Shown here: one piece after another, positions 27,345 to 36,518 of the stretch | Layout of the letters: the number at the start of each line of letters is the position of its first letter | Position numbering within the stretch: position 1 is the first letter of the stretch | Assembly: GCF_007994075.1 (NCBI RefSeq) | Contig: NZ_VIWU01000001.1 | Coordinates: 7,192,001-7,256,000 of the forward strand | DNA length: 64,000 nt | DNA from: Pseudonocardia hierapolitana | Lineage (GTDB): Bacteria; Actinomycetota; Actinomycetes; Mycobacteriales; Pseudonocardiaceae | Reading direction: 5' to 3' | Notes under the pieces: model-generated | Database searches by the model: none | What the model was told of the DNA's origin: nothing | What the model saw: only the letters and a program-made list of their open reading frames with translations | Position numbers and translations under genes: made by a program

Positions 27345-30119
27345 TCAGATGGCGCGGTCCGCCAGCAGTCCGAGGCGGTGAGCGGCCGCCGCGGCCTCGA
27401 CGCGGTTGGCGACCTCGAGCTTGCCGAGGATGTTCGACACGTGGACGCTCGCGGTCTTCGGCGAGATGTAGAGGCGCGCGGCGATCGCGGCGTTGCCCAT
27501 CCCGGTGGCGAGCAGCGCCAGCACCTCGGTCTCGCGCGGGGTGAGGCCGATGCGGCCGGCGGCGTCGCCCGCGGATGCCTGCCCGCCCAGCGGGAGGCGG
27601 GCGCGCCGGGCCAGGTCGGTGACCGCCGCCAGGAGCGGTGCCGCACCCAGCTCGCGCGCGATGGCCGCGGCGCGGGCGAGTGCCTCGGCGGCGGCGTCGC
27701 GGGCGCCTGCGGCGAGCAGGGCGGCACCCTCGTGGTGGAGCGCGGTCGCGCGCTCGAACGGGTGTCCGATCTCGTCCCACAGCCCCGCCGCAGTGGCCCA
27801 GTCGGCGGACCGTCCCGACGGGTACGCGGCGGCGGTGGCGGCCCACGCCCGCTGCGGCGGGGTCAGAGCCGGCACCCCGGCCGCGATCGATGCGACGTCC
27901 GCGGAGAGGAGATCGTCGGCGGCGGCGGCCTCCGCGGCCACGGCGAGCAGCGGCCACGAGTACCGGGCGGCGACGGCGAGGTCGGCGGGATCGAGCGCAG
28001 GCCGCAACGCCTCGATGGCGGCGACCGGCTCGCCACGAGCGAGGTGCAGCCGGCCGCGCAGCCGCACGAGGACGAGCGGCTTCTCGACACCCAGCTCGGC
28101 CGCGCGGTCGAGCAGTGCACCCGCGTGGTCGAGCTCACCGCGGCCGAGCGCGAGGTCGGCGGCCAGCACGAGCAGCCGGGAGTGGTGGATGGGTTCCGGG
28201 ACGAGCTCGAGGGCCCGCTCCACGGTGTCACCCGCCTCGCTCCAGCGTCCGGCGGCCAGCAGTGCCGCGGCGAGGTTCGCCGCGTGCACCGGGCCTGCCG
28301 AGCGGATCAGGCCTGCCTCGGCGGCCGTCGCCAGACCGGCCCGCGCCGCCCGCTCGGCGTCGGCGAGCCGGCCGTAGCCCTCCAGCAGGTGGGACTCGAG
28401 GGCGAGCACCCGCAACCGGAGGTGGTCGGCCCCGAGCGTGCGGGCCACCGCTTCGGCCCGCACGAGGAGCGGGAGCCGGGTGTCGAGGTCGCCGAGCCGT
28501 GCGTCGAGCGTGGCGAGGGTGACCAGGGCGCTCGCCTCGGCCGGGTCGTCGCCGGCGCCGCGGGTGGCCGCCAGGGCCTCCTTCGCGGCCGCGCGGGCGC
28601 CGTCCGGGTCCGGCAGGTCCATCAGGTACGTCGCGAGCGCGTTGAGCAGGTAGGGCCGGATGGGGTGCCCGTCCGGAACGGCGGCCAGCGCAGCGCGCAG
28701 GTCGCCGCCCCGGCCGGGGTGGCCGGTGCACGCCCTGAGCCGAGCGCGGAGCTCGTACAGCGCGGCGGTGTGCACGTCCTCCAGTCCCGGCTCGGCCAGC
28801 GCCACCGTGACGAGCTGCTCGCCGCGCTCGCTCTCCCCGGCCCGCAGCGCCGCTTCCGCGGCCGTCTCCAGCACGGTCGCGCGATCTGCGCGCACGAGGA
28901 CCGCCACGTCCGCAACGTCGTCCCACCAGCCGAGCACGCGCTCGACCAGCTGCAGCTCCTCCGCGTGCGCGAGCGCCCTGCGGGCCTGAGCGGCGGCCGC
29001 CCATGCCGCGACGACCGCGCCCGGCCCGTCGCCTGCGCCCGTGAGGTGGTGCGAGACCTCGGCGAACGAACCGCCGTGGTCGGGCAGCACGTCGGCGTAG
29101 CGGCGGTGCAGCCCGGCCCGCTCGCCCGGCAGCACCCCGGCCAGCACGGCGTCCCGGATGAGCGCGTGCCGGAACCGGTACCCGTCGCCGTCGACGACGA
29201 GCACGCCGGCGTCCACGGCCGTGCGGACCGCCGCGTCGACCGGCCCCCCGCACACGGCCGCGAGGACAGCGTGCGGGACCCGGAGTCCGCCGACGGCGAC
29301 GGCCCGCACCACCGACGCGGCCTCGCCGAGCCGGTCGACCCGCGTCGCGAGGAGGTCGGAGAGCGATCCGGGGACGTCGCCCGGCGCGTCGCTCAGCAGG
29401 GCCTCGACGAAGAGGGGGTTGCCGTCACTGCGTTCGTGGAGGGACGCCACCAGCGCCGGATCGGCGGGCCGGCCGAGTATCGCGCTCGCCTGCGCCGCCA
29501 CCTCCGCGCGGGTGAGCGGCGCCAGCGCGACGCGCTCGACGTGGCCGAGCCGGCCGAGCCCGGCGAGCAGCGGGCGCAGGCCCCGCGCGCCCGGCTCGTC
29601 CGAGCGGTGCGTCACGACGATCAGCGACCCGGGCGCCGCCCGCTGGTTGCGGACGAGGAACTCGAGCAGGTCGAGGCTGGAACGGTCGGCCCAGTGCGCG
29701 TCCTCGAGCACGAGCACGGTGGGGCCGCCCGCCGCCGGCCGGGCGATCAGGGTGAGCACGGCCTCGAACATCCGAGGCCGGTCACCGGGCGCGGTGTCCC
29801 CGACGTCGAGGGCGGGGAGGAGCGGCGCGAGGCGCCGCCGTTCGGTGTCGTCCTCCAGCTCCGTGCCGCGGAGGGCGGCCACGAACGGCGCGTACGGCAA
29901 CCCGTCGGCGCCGAGCTCGACGCACCCGCCTGCGAGCACCCGCAGGGTCGGGTTGCGTGCGAGGAACTCCTCGACCAGCCGCGACTTCCCGACGCCCGCC
30001 TCGCCGCCGACGAGCACGGCGCACACCCCGCCCGTGGCGGCGCGGCGGAGTGCGGCGTCGAGGAGCCCCGACTCGGCCGCCCGGCCGACGAGCAGCGAAC
30101 TCCGCACCGGTGTGCTCAT
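27345..30119 (-). CDS. large ATP-binding LuxR family regulator (LAL type)
   Basis: This 924-aa regulator has an N-terminal AAA ATPase: Walker A is GGEAGVGKSRLVEEFL at about residues 36-51, and Walker B is TVLVLEDAHWADRSSLDLLE. A long helical repeat region rich in Ala and Arg (about residues 330-830) resembles TPR arrays. The C-terminal LuxR helix-turn-helix is LTPRETEVLALLATGMGNAAIAARLYISPKTASVHVSN. Such proteins sense a ligand and activate catabolic or secondary-metabolite genes using ATP. The ATG at 30119 was chosen over a GTG 12 bases upstream because GGAACGAG lies before it. It is divergent from a small methyltransferase. Its target is unclear. Confidence 0.9.
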   Translation of the reverse strand: MSTPVRSSLLVGRAAESGLLDAALRRAATGGVCAVLVGGEAGVGKSRLVEEFLARNPTLRVLAGGCVELGADGLPYAPFVAALRGTELEDDTERRRLAPLLPALDVGDTAPGDRPRMFEAVLTLIARPAAGGPTVLVLEDAHWADRSSLDLLEFLVRNQRAAPGSLIVVTHRSDEPGARGLRPLLAGLGRLGHVERVALAPLTRAEVAAQASAILGRPADPALVASLHERSDGNPLFVEALLSDAPGDVPGSLSDLLATRVDRLGEAASVVRAVAVGGLRVPHAVLAAVCGGPVDAAVRTAVDAGVLVVDGDGYRFRHALIRDAVLAGVLPGERAGLHRRYADVLPDHGGSFAEVSHHLTGAGDGPGAVVAAWAAAAQARRALAHAEELQLVERVLGWWDDVADVAVLVRADRATVLETAAEAALRAGESERGEQLVTVALAEPGLEDVHTAALYELRARLRACTGHPGRGGDLRAALAAVPDGHPIRPYLLNALATYLMDLPDPDGARAAAKEALAATRGAGDDPAEASALVTLATLDARLGDLDTRLPLLVRAEAVARTLGADHLRLRVLALESHLLEGYGRLADAERAARAGLATAAEAGLIRSAGPVHAANLAAALLAAGRWSEAGDTVERALELVPEPIHHSRLLVLAADLALGRGELDHAGALLDRAAELGVEKPLVLVRLRGRLHLARGEPVAAIEALRPALDPADLAVAARYSWPLLAVAAEAAAADDLLSADVASIAAGVPALTPPQRAWAATAAAYPSGRSADWATAAGLWDEIGHPFERATALHHEGAALLAAGARDAAAEALARAAAIARELGAAPLLAAVTDLARRARLPLGGQASAGDAAGRIGLTPRETEVLALLATGMGNAAIAARLYISPKTASVHVSNILGKLEVANRVEAAAAAHRLGLLADRAI

Positions 30120-30144
30120 GGCTCGTTCCACGGTAGCGAGCCCT

Positions 30145-30150
30145 TAGGCT
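30145..30150 (+). promoter_or_regulatory. -10 box TAGGCT of a leaderless start
   Basis: TAGGCT is followed after 6 bases by the GTG of the methyltransferase gene, in the 37-base space shared with the divergent LAL regulator. No ribosome-binding site is present. Confidence 0.6.
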
Positions 30151-30156
30151 CGGCGC

Positions 30157-30732
30157 GTGGCCGATTCCGATCGGGAGCGGTGGGACGCCCGGCACGCCGC
30201 GGCGGTGGCGGCGGGTGCGGTGGCGCCCGCCCCGCCCGACGCGCTGCGCGGGCGCACCGGGCTGCTCCCGCGCGGCGGCCGGGCACTCGACGTGGCCTGC
30301 GGCCGGGGCACCGTGGCCGTCTGGCTGGCTGCGCGCGGGTTCGACGTGGACGCGGTGGACGTCTCCCCGGTCGCGCTGGACGCGGGGCGCGACCTCGCGG
30401 CGCGGGAGGGCGTGACGGTGCGGTGGCTGCTCCACGATCTCGACACCGGGCTGCCGGAGGCCCGCCCCTACGACGTCGTCGTCTGCCAGCGCTTCCGCGA
30501 CCCCGCCCGCTACCCGGAGCTGGCCGCCCGGCTCGCGCCCGGCGGCCTGCTCGTCATGAGCGTGCTGTCCGAGGTGGGGGAGGGAGCTGGGCCGTTCCGC
30601 GCGCCCGCCGGGGAGCTGCGGGCCGCGTTCGATGGGCTCGACGTGCTCCACCACACCGAGCGGGACGGCGAGGCGAGCCTGGTGGCCCGGGCACCGGTCA
30701 GGACGGCCGCGCCATCTCGAGGCCGTCGGTGA
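30157..30732 (+). CDS. class I SAM-dependent methyltransferase
   Basis: This 191-aa protein starts with SDRERWDARHAA and has the SAM motif RALDVACGRGTVAVWLAARG at about residues 44-63, then VDAVDVSPVALDAGRDLAAREGV, typical of TehB/UbiE-like small-molecule methyltransferases. The C-terminal half (LAPGGLLVMSVLSE) completes the fold. It is divergent from the giant LuxR-type regulator with a 37-base gap, and runs tail-to-tail into the MHS transporter gene with a 35-base overlap of coding sequence. The acceptor is unknown; metalloid or small-acid detoxification is common in this group. Confidence 0.85.
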   Translation: MADSDRERWDARHAAAVAAGAVAPAPPDALRGRTGLLPRGGRALDVACGRGTVAVWLAARGFDVDAVDVSPVALDAGRDLAAREGVTVRWLLHDLDTGLPEARPYDVVVCQRFRDPARYPELAARLAPGGLLVMSVLSEVGEGAGPFRAPAGELRAAFDGLDVLHHTERDGEASLVARAPVRTAAPSRGRR

Positions 30733-32005
30733 AGTCGGCGTCCTTCGTCTCGCGCAGCGGGACCAGGCCGCCCAGGCACACGAGCGCGATCACCAGCACG
30801 TAGGCCGAGATCGCCGCGCTCGACCCGGTGCGGGCGAGCAGGTCCGTGGCCACGATCGGGCTGATCCCGCCTCCGACGATGCCGCTCGCGCTGTAGGCGA
30901 ACGAGGCGCCGGAGTAGCGGAAGCGCACCCGGAACAGCTCCGGCAGGAACGCGCCCATCGGCCCGTAGAGCATCGCGAAGCAGAGCAGACCACCGGTCAT
31001 GCCGAGCGTGATCAGCAGCGGGTTGCCGGTGTCGATCAGCCAGAACAGCGGGAACGCCCAGACCGCGGCGAGCACGGCCGACGCCATGCAGAGCCGTTTG
31101 CGGCCGATGCGGTCGGACTGCACGGCGAACCACAGCGTGGCCGCCCCCATGACGGCCACCGCCACCATCGCGGCGAGCAGCATCGTGGTGCGGTCGACGT
31201 GCAGGATGGTGGTTCCGTAGGACAGCGCGAACGTGGTGACCGTGTAGAAGAGCGTGTGCGCGAGGATGAACGACAGCGTCGCGAACAGCAGCACCAGCGG
31301 CTGGCTGCGCAACAGGTCGGCGAACGGCACGCGGGAGCGTTCCTGGCGGTCCATCGCGGCCTGGAACACCGGGGTCTCGGCGATCCGCATCCGGATGTAG
31401 TAGCCCACCACGAGGAGCACGGCCGAGGCGAGGAACGGGATGCGCCAGCCGACGGTGCGGAAGGTCTCGTCCGACATCGTCGCGTCGAGCAGCAGGAAGA
31501 GCGCGTTCCCGAGCACGAACCCGACCGCGGGGCCCAGCTGCGGGAACGCCGAGTAGAGGCCGCGCTTGCCGGGCGGGGCGTACTCGGTGGCCAGCAGCAC
31601 CGCGCCGCCCCACTCGCCGCCCAGCCCGATGCCCTGCAGGAAGCGGGCGATCACCAGCAACACGGGCGCGAGCACGCCGATGGTCTCGAACGAGGGGATC
31701 AGGCCGACGGCCACCGTGGCCCCGCCCATCAGCACGAGCGAGACGATCAGCATCCGCTTGCGCCCGATCCGGTCGCCGAAGTGGCCGAACAGGATCGCGC
31801 CCAGTGGCCGCGCGACGAACCCGACCGCGTACGTGGCGAACGCGGCCAGGGTGCCGGCGAGCGGCGAGAACGAAGGGAAGAACACTGCGCCGAACACGAG
31901 CGCCGCGGCCGTGCCGTAGATGTAGAAGTCGTAGAACTCGATCGCGGTGCCGACGAAGCTCGCGATCGCGATGCGCCGCCCTGTCGGCCGTTCGGGGGAG
32001 CTCAT
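30698..32005 (-). CDS. MFS transporter, metabolite:H+ symporter (MHS) family
   Basis: This 435-aa permease of the ProP/KgtP/ShiA group has the N-terminal IASFVGTAIEFYDFYIYGTAAAL, the motif A loop FGHFGDRIGRKRMLIVSL, and GIGLGGEWGGAVLLATEYAPPGKRG. About 12 helices are evident. MHS proteins import organic acids, betaine or related solutes with protons. The ATG overlaps the stop of the Gfo/Idh/MocA gene, making it the last gene of a three-gene unit with that enzyme and a sugar isomerase, so the cargo is probably a sugar acid or polyol-derived acid. The 3' end overlaps a convergent methyltransferase gene by 35 bases. Confidence 0.9.
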   Translation of the reverse strand: MSSPERPTGRRIAIASFVGTAIEFYDFYIYGTAAALVFGAVFFPSFSPLAGTLAAFATYAVGFVARPLGAILFGHFGDRIGRKRMLIVSLVLMGGATVAVGLIPSFETIGVLAPVLLVIARFLQGIGLGGEWGGAVLLATEYAPPGKRGLYSAFPQLGPAVGFVLGNALFLLLDATMSDETFRTVGWRIPFLASAVLLVVGYYIRMRIAETPVFQAAMDRQERSRVPFADLLRSQPLVLLFATLSFILAHTLFYTVTTFALSYGTTILHVDRTTMLLAAMVAVAVMGAATLWFAVQSDRIGRKRLCMASAVLAAVWAFPLFWLIDTGNPLLITLGMTGGLLCFAMLYGPMGAFLPELFRVRFRYSGASFAYSASGIVGGGISPIVATDLLARTGSSAAISAYVLVIALVCLGGLVPLRETKDADFTDGLEMARPS

Positions 32006-33117
32006 TGCTCCAGTGTGCGGGCCGCCGGGTCCCAGTCCTCCGGGAGGGCCGGGGCCACCTCGACCGTGGTCGCCACGTCCACGGGTGTGCCGCGATCGGC
32101 CGCCTCGATCGTGGAGATCATGACGTCGAGCACGTGCTCGCCCAGCTCACCGGACGCGCGCTCGGGCCGCCCCGCACGCACCGCGCGGGCCAGCTCGAGC
32201 ACCCCCGTGCCGCGCGTGGCCGGAGCGGGAACGGCCGGAGTGGTGACCACGTCGCCGTCCATGCGGTGCACGACGATCTCGCCTGCGAAGGTGTTGGGGT
32301 CGGGCACCGCGATCGTGCCCTCGGTACCGGAGATCTCGATCGTGCGCCGCTTCACGGCCGAGTCGAAGCTGAAGAGGCACTGGGCGCTCGCGCCACCGGC
32401 GTACCGGTAGATCGCGGCGACGTGGGTGGGCACCGTGACGTCGAACTGCTGGCCTGCGCGCGGCCCCGACCCGACCGTGCGCACCGCTCGCGCCTTCGAC
32501 GTGACCGCGGAGACCTGCGCGACCGGGCCGAGCAGCTGGGCGAGCGCGGTGAGGTAGTAGGGGCCGAGGTCGAACAGCGGGCCCGCGCCGTCCTGGAACA
32601 GGAAGTCCGGGTTGGGGTGCCACGACTCCGGGCCCGGGCTCTGCAGCAGGGTCAGGGCCGTGAGCGGCGTGCCGATCGCCCCGGACTCGACGAGCCGGCG
32701 CGCGGTCTGGATGCCGGGGCCGAGGAACGTGTCCGGGGCCGTCGCCACGCGCAGCCCGCTCGCGCGGGCGGCGTCGAGGAGCTTGCGGGTGCCGTCGCGG
32801 TCGAGGCCGATCGGCTTCTCGTTCCACACGTGCTTGCCCGCCCCGATGGCCTGCAGCGCGACGTCGACGTGGGCCTGCGGCACGGTGAGGTTGACGACGA
32901 GCTCGATCTCCTCGTTCTCGAGCACCTCCGGCACCGAGCCGCCGCGGGGCACGCCGAACGCGGCGGCCTGCGCGCGGGCCCGCTCCTCGTCGAGGTCGCC
33001 GACCGCGCGGACGTCCAGGTCGGGAAAGCGCGTCAGGTTGCGCAGGTACTCGGTGCTGATGACGCCGGCGCCGATCACGCCGACCCGGACCGGGCCCGTC
33101 CCGCCGGCCCCACTCAT
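32002..33117 (-). CDS. Gfo/Idh/MocA family NAD(P)-dependent oxidoreductase
   Basis: This 371-aa dehydrogenase has an N-terminal Rossmann domain (VRVGVIGAGVISTEYLRNL, about residues 9-27). The family motif is KHVWNEKPIGLD, with the catalytic Lys of EKP. The substrate domain FDLGPYYLTALAQLLGPVAQV has the GPYYLT helix that replaces the usual DxxxH. Family members oxidise polyols, sugars or sugar acids. The ATG at 33117 overlaps the isomerase stop (ATGA), and the gene's own stop overlaps the transporter start. With both neighbours it forms a plausible uptake and catabolic unit. Confidence 0.88.
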   Translation of the reverse strand: MSGAGGTGPVRVGVIGAGVISTEYLRNLTRFPDLDVRAVGDLDEERARAQAAAFGVPRGGSVPEVLENEEIELVVNLTVPQAHVDVALQAIGAGKHVWNEKPIGLDRDGTRKLLDAARASGLRVATAPDTFLGPGIQTARRLVESGAIGTPLTALTLLQSPGPESWHPNPDFLFQDGAGPLFDLGPYYLTALAQLLGPVAQVSAVTSKARAVRTVGSGPRAGQQFDVTVPTHVAAIYRYAGGASAQCLFSFDSAVKRRTIEISGTEGTIAVPDPNTFAGEIVVHRMDGDVVTTPAVPAPATRGTGVLELARAVRAGRPERASGELGEHVLDVMISTIEAADRGTPVDVATTVEVAPALPEDWDPAARTLEQ

Positions 33118-33878
33118 GCGAGCTCCTCGGCGCGCAGCCACGCGACGCTGTCGGCGACGGCCTGGAACCGGTCACCCCGGGTGTCGTCGAGCTCGACGAC
33201 CCGCAGCGCGTGCGGGGCCGCGGCGAGGATCTCGCGGACCGGGAGGTCGCCCTGGCCGACCGGCACCTGGTCGAGCGGGTCCGGGGTGGCGGGCCCGTCC
33301 TTGACGTGCACCGCCGTGACCCGGTCGCCGAGCCGCTTCAGCAGCTCCACCGGGTCCTGCCCGCCGACGGCCGCCCAGTACGTGTCGACCTCCAGCACCA
33401 CCGCGTCGTCGAGGTGCGAGGCGAGCAGCTCGAGGGCGGTGGTGCCGTCCCGACGCATGCCCTCAGTGGGGTACAGGACGATCTCCAGCTCCTGGGCGTG
33501 GTTGTGGTACCCCACGCGCACCCCGTGCCTGGCGGCGACGGCGGCCGCGGCGTTGAGGTCGTCGGCCACGGCGGCCACCCCGTCCGCGCTCTCGAAGCGC
33601 TCCCGGTCGATGCGCGGGTCGAACACGGTGCCCACCCCGAGCGCGGCGGCCGCGGCGAAGATCTCCTCCTCCGCCCCGGTGCCGACGACGTGCTGGTGCG
33701 CCGTGGGCGCGGTGAGCCCGCTCGCCGCGAGCGCCGGGCCGAGCTGCGCGGCGAAGTCGGTGAGCCGGAACGGTTCGACCTGGGCGAGTCCCAACCCGGC
33801 GAGGCGGTCGAGGGTGCCGGGAAGGTCCTCGACCAGCAGCTCGCGCAGGGTGTAGAGCTGAACGGAGAGGGAGGTCAC
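33114..33878 (-). CDS. sugar phosphate isomerase/epimerase (AP endonuclease-2 fold)
   Basis: This 254-aa TIM-barrel protein starts with LSVQLYTLRELLVEDLPGTLDRLAGLGLAQVE. Metal-site strands are VLEVDTYWAAVGG, VTAVHVKDG and the GVRVGYHNHAQELE segment, the usual Glu/Asp/His set of xylose-isomerase-like and inosose-type enzymes. GTG at 33878 puts VQLYTLRE at the normal N-terminal position. It is the first gene of a tightly overlapping set with a Gfo/Idh/MocA dehydrogenase and an MHS transporter. That pairing is typical of polyol or keto-sugar breakdown, but the sugar itself cannot be named. Confidence 0.85.
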   Translation of the reverse strand: MTSLSVQLYTLRELLVEDLPGTLDRLAGLGLAQVEPFRLTDFAAQLGPALAASGLTAPTAHQHVVGTGAEEEIFAAAAALGVGTVFDPRIDRERFESADGVAAVADDLNAAAAVAARHGVRVGYHNHAQELEIVLYPTEGMRRDGTTALELLASHLDDAVVLEVDTYWAAVGGQDPVELLKRLGDRVTAVHVKDGPATPDPLDQVPVGQGDLPVREILAAAPHALRVVELDDTRGDRFQAVADSVAWLRAEELA

Positions 33879-33953
33879 GCGTCGAGGATCACCGCTCGTG
33901 GGCGTGCGGGGCAAGCGTTGTCCCAGCGGCCGGACACAGCGTGGCGGGGACCA

Positions 33954-36518
33954 CTAGCCCGCCTTCTCGGCAGCCGGCACCGTCTCCCGCGCCGCCACCG
34001 CGGCCGCGAGCGCCGTGGTGATCGGGACCGAGGCCACCAGGCCGATGCTGCCCACCAGGGTCCGCACGATCTCGGTGGCTACGTCCTGGGAGGTGACGAT
34101 GTCGCCGAATCCCCGCCCGGACAGCGAGAACAACAGCAGCAGCGGCAACGCCGCACCGGCGTACGCGAGCACGAGGGTGTTCACGGCGGAGGCCACGTGG
34201 TCGCGCCCGATCCGCATCGCCGCCGTGAACAGGCCACGCGCGCTCAGGCCCGGGTTGGCGTGGCGCAGCTCCCACACGGCGCTCGTCTGGGTGACCGTCA
34301 CGTCGTCGAGCACGCCGAGCGCGCCGATGACCACCCCGGCGAGCAGGAGGCCGCGGGCGTCGACGCCGGTGCCGAGGGTGGCGATGAGGTTGCTCGTCTG
34401 GTCGTCCAGGCCGGTGAGCTGGGCCGCTGCGGAGAACGCGGCGCCGAGCGCGCCGATGAGCGCGAGCGAGAGCAGCGTGCCGAGCACGGCCGTCGACGTG
34501 CGCGCCGAGGGGCCGTGCGTCAGGTACAGGACCGCGAACATGATCAGACAGGAACCGACGACCGCGACGGCGAGGGGATCGCGGCCCGCGAGGATCGCCG
34601 GGACCACGAAGAACAGCAGCACCACGAAGCTGAGCCCGAGCGCACCGAGCGCGGCGAGGCCGCGCCACCGGCCCAGCACGAGCACCGCCGCGGCGAACAG
34701 GCCCGCGAGCCACGCGAGCGGGGCGTCCCGCTGGAAGTCCACGACCTGGTAGGACCCGGCGTCGTCCGGCTCGGCACCGGACCAGCCCAGCACCACCTGA
34801 TCACCCACCGCGAACCGCGGCGTGCCCGGCTCGACGGGGACCACCTGCACGAGGTCCCGGCCCGGTCGGGGCCCGTCCGCCATGTGGACGACGAGCGCGA
34901 CGCAACCGCCGTCGCCGGAGCCGGGCGAGCAGTCCGTCGCCCGGGTGGCCGTCACCTGGGCCCGTACCAGTTCCTGGCTGGGCGGATGCGCCGTGGCGGG
35001 CGGGCCACCGGAGGGCCGGAGCAGGACGAGCCCGACGAGCGTGGCGAGCGCGCACGGGACCAGGAGCGCCGCGATGAGGATCCGCACCTTCCGCCCGGCG
35101 GGGCGGACAGGTCCGTGGCCGTGCCCGTGGCCGTGGCCGGGTGCCGGGTGATCCTCCGGGGGCTTCCCCGGGGGCAGGAATCTGGTGGCCCAGCCGGGGA
35201 GCGTGATCGGCACAGGCAGGCCGAACACGCGCGCTCGTACGGGCGGTTCCTCCGGCGGGGCCTCGACGTCGGGGACCTCGACGGCGGGCGCCGCGGGGTC
35301 GGGGGCCGCGGGCGCGCGCGCCTTGTCGTGGAGTCCCAGCAGTTCCGGGGTCAGGGCCGGGGTCTCGGTGGTGGTCTCGACGAATAGCTCGGCCGGCGCT
35401 CCGGGCGGGTCACCGGGACGGCGGGCCGGCAGGCCGGTCACGACCGGGTCGACGCGGGGGTGGTCCGGGTGCGAGGGGATGTCGCGGATGCCGGGCCGGC
35501 CGACGGTGCTGTCTGGGGAGGGACCCGGAGGTCCGGGCGGGATCCCGAGATCGGCACCGTGGTACGGGTCGTCCGCTGTGACGGGGGAGCCGGCCGGGGC
35601 CCCGTTGCCGGCGATCCTCCTGCGGGGTGGCCGGTCGGGCTCGACGCGGTCGCGTTCGTCCTGCCGGCCGGGACGCTCGGCGAACGGGTCGTTCGCGTAC
35701 GCGGCGGCTGCGTCGGCGTCCGGCCCGGGGGCGTCGGCGGCGAACGGGTTGCGGGTAGCTCGGTCCGCCGCATACGGGCCGGGTGCGTACGTGTCCGCCG
35801 CCCGGGGGCCCGGCGCGGACGTGCCCGCTGCACGGCGGTCGGCAGCGTAGAAGTCTGCCGCGTAGCTGTCTGCTGCGTAGGTGTCCGCCCGGTGCGGTTC
35901 CGCTGCGTACGGTTCCGCCGGGTATGGGTCCGCCGGGTACGGGTCCGCCGGGTACGGGTCCGCTGGGTACGGCTCGCCGCGGTGCGGCGCATCCGGGTAG
36001 GCGTCGGCCCGGCGTCGGGATCCGCGATCGGAGGCCGCGCTGTGTGGGCCGCCGTTCCTGCCGGCGAGGTCCCGGTCGCCGGTGTCCCAGCCGGTGTCCC
36101 AGCCGCCCGTGTCCCAGCCCGGGTCCCGGCCGGTGTCTCGGCCCGTGTCCCAGCCGGTGTCCCAGTCGCCGTGATCCCACTCGCCGTGGTTCCGGCCGCC
36201 GCCGTTGCCGTCACGGGCCGTCCGGTCTCCGTGGTTCCGGTCGCCGTCGGGGTCACCGGTCGGGTCGGCGCCGTTCCCGCTGCTGCGGTACCGGTCGTCG
36301 GAGGAGCCGCCCTCGAAGGCCTCCGCTGACCGGCGGCCGGCCGCTGCGCCGTCGCGGGCGTGTCGGGGGCGCTCGGAGCGGTGGGCGGGCTGGAGGACGG
36401 CAGGGAAGCCGACCTCGGGTGTCTGCGGCGCCGTGTCGGGCCGGTCGGTGCGGTGCCGGCCCGGTGCACGGCTGCCACGGGCCGCCCTTGTGGTCTCCTC
36501 CGGTTCGTCAGCAGGCAC
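33954..36518 (-). CDS. YibE/F family membrane protein with long disordered repeat-rich N-terminus
   Basis: This 854-aa protein has its recognisable YibE/F part in the last 377 residues. Helix 1 is VRILIAALLVPCALATLVGLV (about residue 478). An extracytoplasmic domain with two Cys follows, then about seven helices, including GALGVLDDVTVTQTSAVWELR, the family signature. Residues 1-477 look disordered and charged, with PYPAD, DTGWDTGRD and YAAD repeats and a His-Gly run (HGHGHGHG) just before helix 1. The GTG at 36518 follows CAGGAT with a 6-base gap, the local leaderless pattern. A shorter start nearer the membrane part cannot be excluded. Transport or sensing is only a guess. Confidence 0.78.
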   Translation of the reverse strand: MPADEPEETTRAARGSRAPGRHRTDRPDTAPQTPEVGFPAVLQPAHRSERPRHARDGAAAGRRSAEAFEGGSSDDRYRSSGNGADPTGDPDGDRNHGDRTARDGNGGGRNHGEWDHGDWDTGWDTGRDTGRDPGWDTGGWDTGWDTGDRDLAGRNGGPHSAASDRGSRRRADAYPDAPHRGEPYPADPYPADPYPADPYPAEPYAAEPHRADTYAADSYAADFYAADRRAAGTSAPGPRAADTYAPGPYAADRATRNPFAADAPGPDADAAAAYANDPFAERPGRQDERDRVEPDRPPRRRIAGNGAPAGSPVTADDPYHGADLGIPPGPPGPSPDSTVGRPGIRDIPSHPDHPRVDPVVTGLPARRPGDPPGAPAELFVETTTETPALTPELLGLHDKARAPAAPDPAAPAVEVPDVEAPPEEPPVRARVFGLPVPITLPGWATRFLPPGKPPEDHPAPGHGHGHGHGPVRPAGRKVRILIAALLVPCALATLVGLVLLRPSGGPPATAHPPSQELVRAQVTATRATDCSPGSGDGGCVALVVHMADGPRPGRDLVQVVPVEPGTPRFAVGDQVVLGWSGAEPDDAGSYQVVDFQRDAPLAWLAGLFAAAVLVLGRWRGLAALGALGLSFVVLLFFVVPAILAGRDPLAVAVVGSCLIMFAVLYLTHGPSARTSTAVLGTLLSLALIGALGAAFSAAAQLTGLDDQTSNLIATLGTGVDARGLLLAGVVIGALGVLDDVTVTQTSAVWELRHANPGLSARGLFTAAMRIGRDHVASAVNTLVLAYAGAALPLLLLFSLSGRGFGDIVTSQDVATEIVRTLVGSIGLVASVPITTALAAAVAARETVPAAEKAG
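35896..35980 (-). repeat. 15-base in-frame tandem repeat (PYPAD)
   Basis: About five copies of a unit reading roughly GGGTCCGCCGGGTAC on the plus strand encode PYPADPYPADPYPAD-like peptide on the minus strand. Copies are nearly identical in the centre and decay at both ends. The unit is a multiple of three, so copy-number change would keep the frame of the YibE/F gene. Confidence 0.8.
36078..36175 (-). repeat. 12-base in-frame tandem repeat (DTGW/DTGR)
   Basis: A unit near GTGTCCCAGCCG on the plus strand is repeated about eight times with drift. It encodes WDTG/RDTG tetrapeptides on the minus strand. It lies upstream of the PYPAD repeat in the same disordered N-terminal region of the YibE/F protein. 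Confidence 0.75.

Noticed and set aside
35896..35980. CRISPR-like array of evenly spaced GC-rich repeats
   Set aside because: The unit is 15 bases with no spacers, stays in frame and encodes PYPAD peptides inside the YibE/F gene; no cas genes are present.
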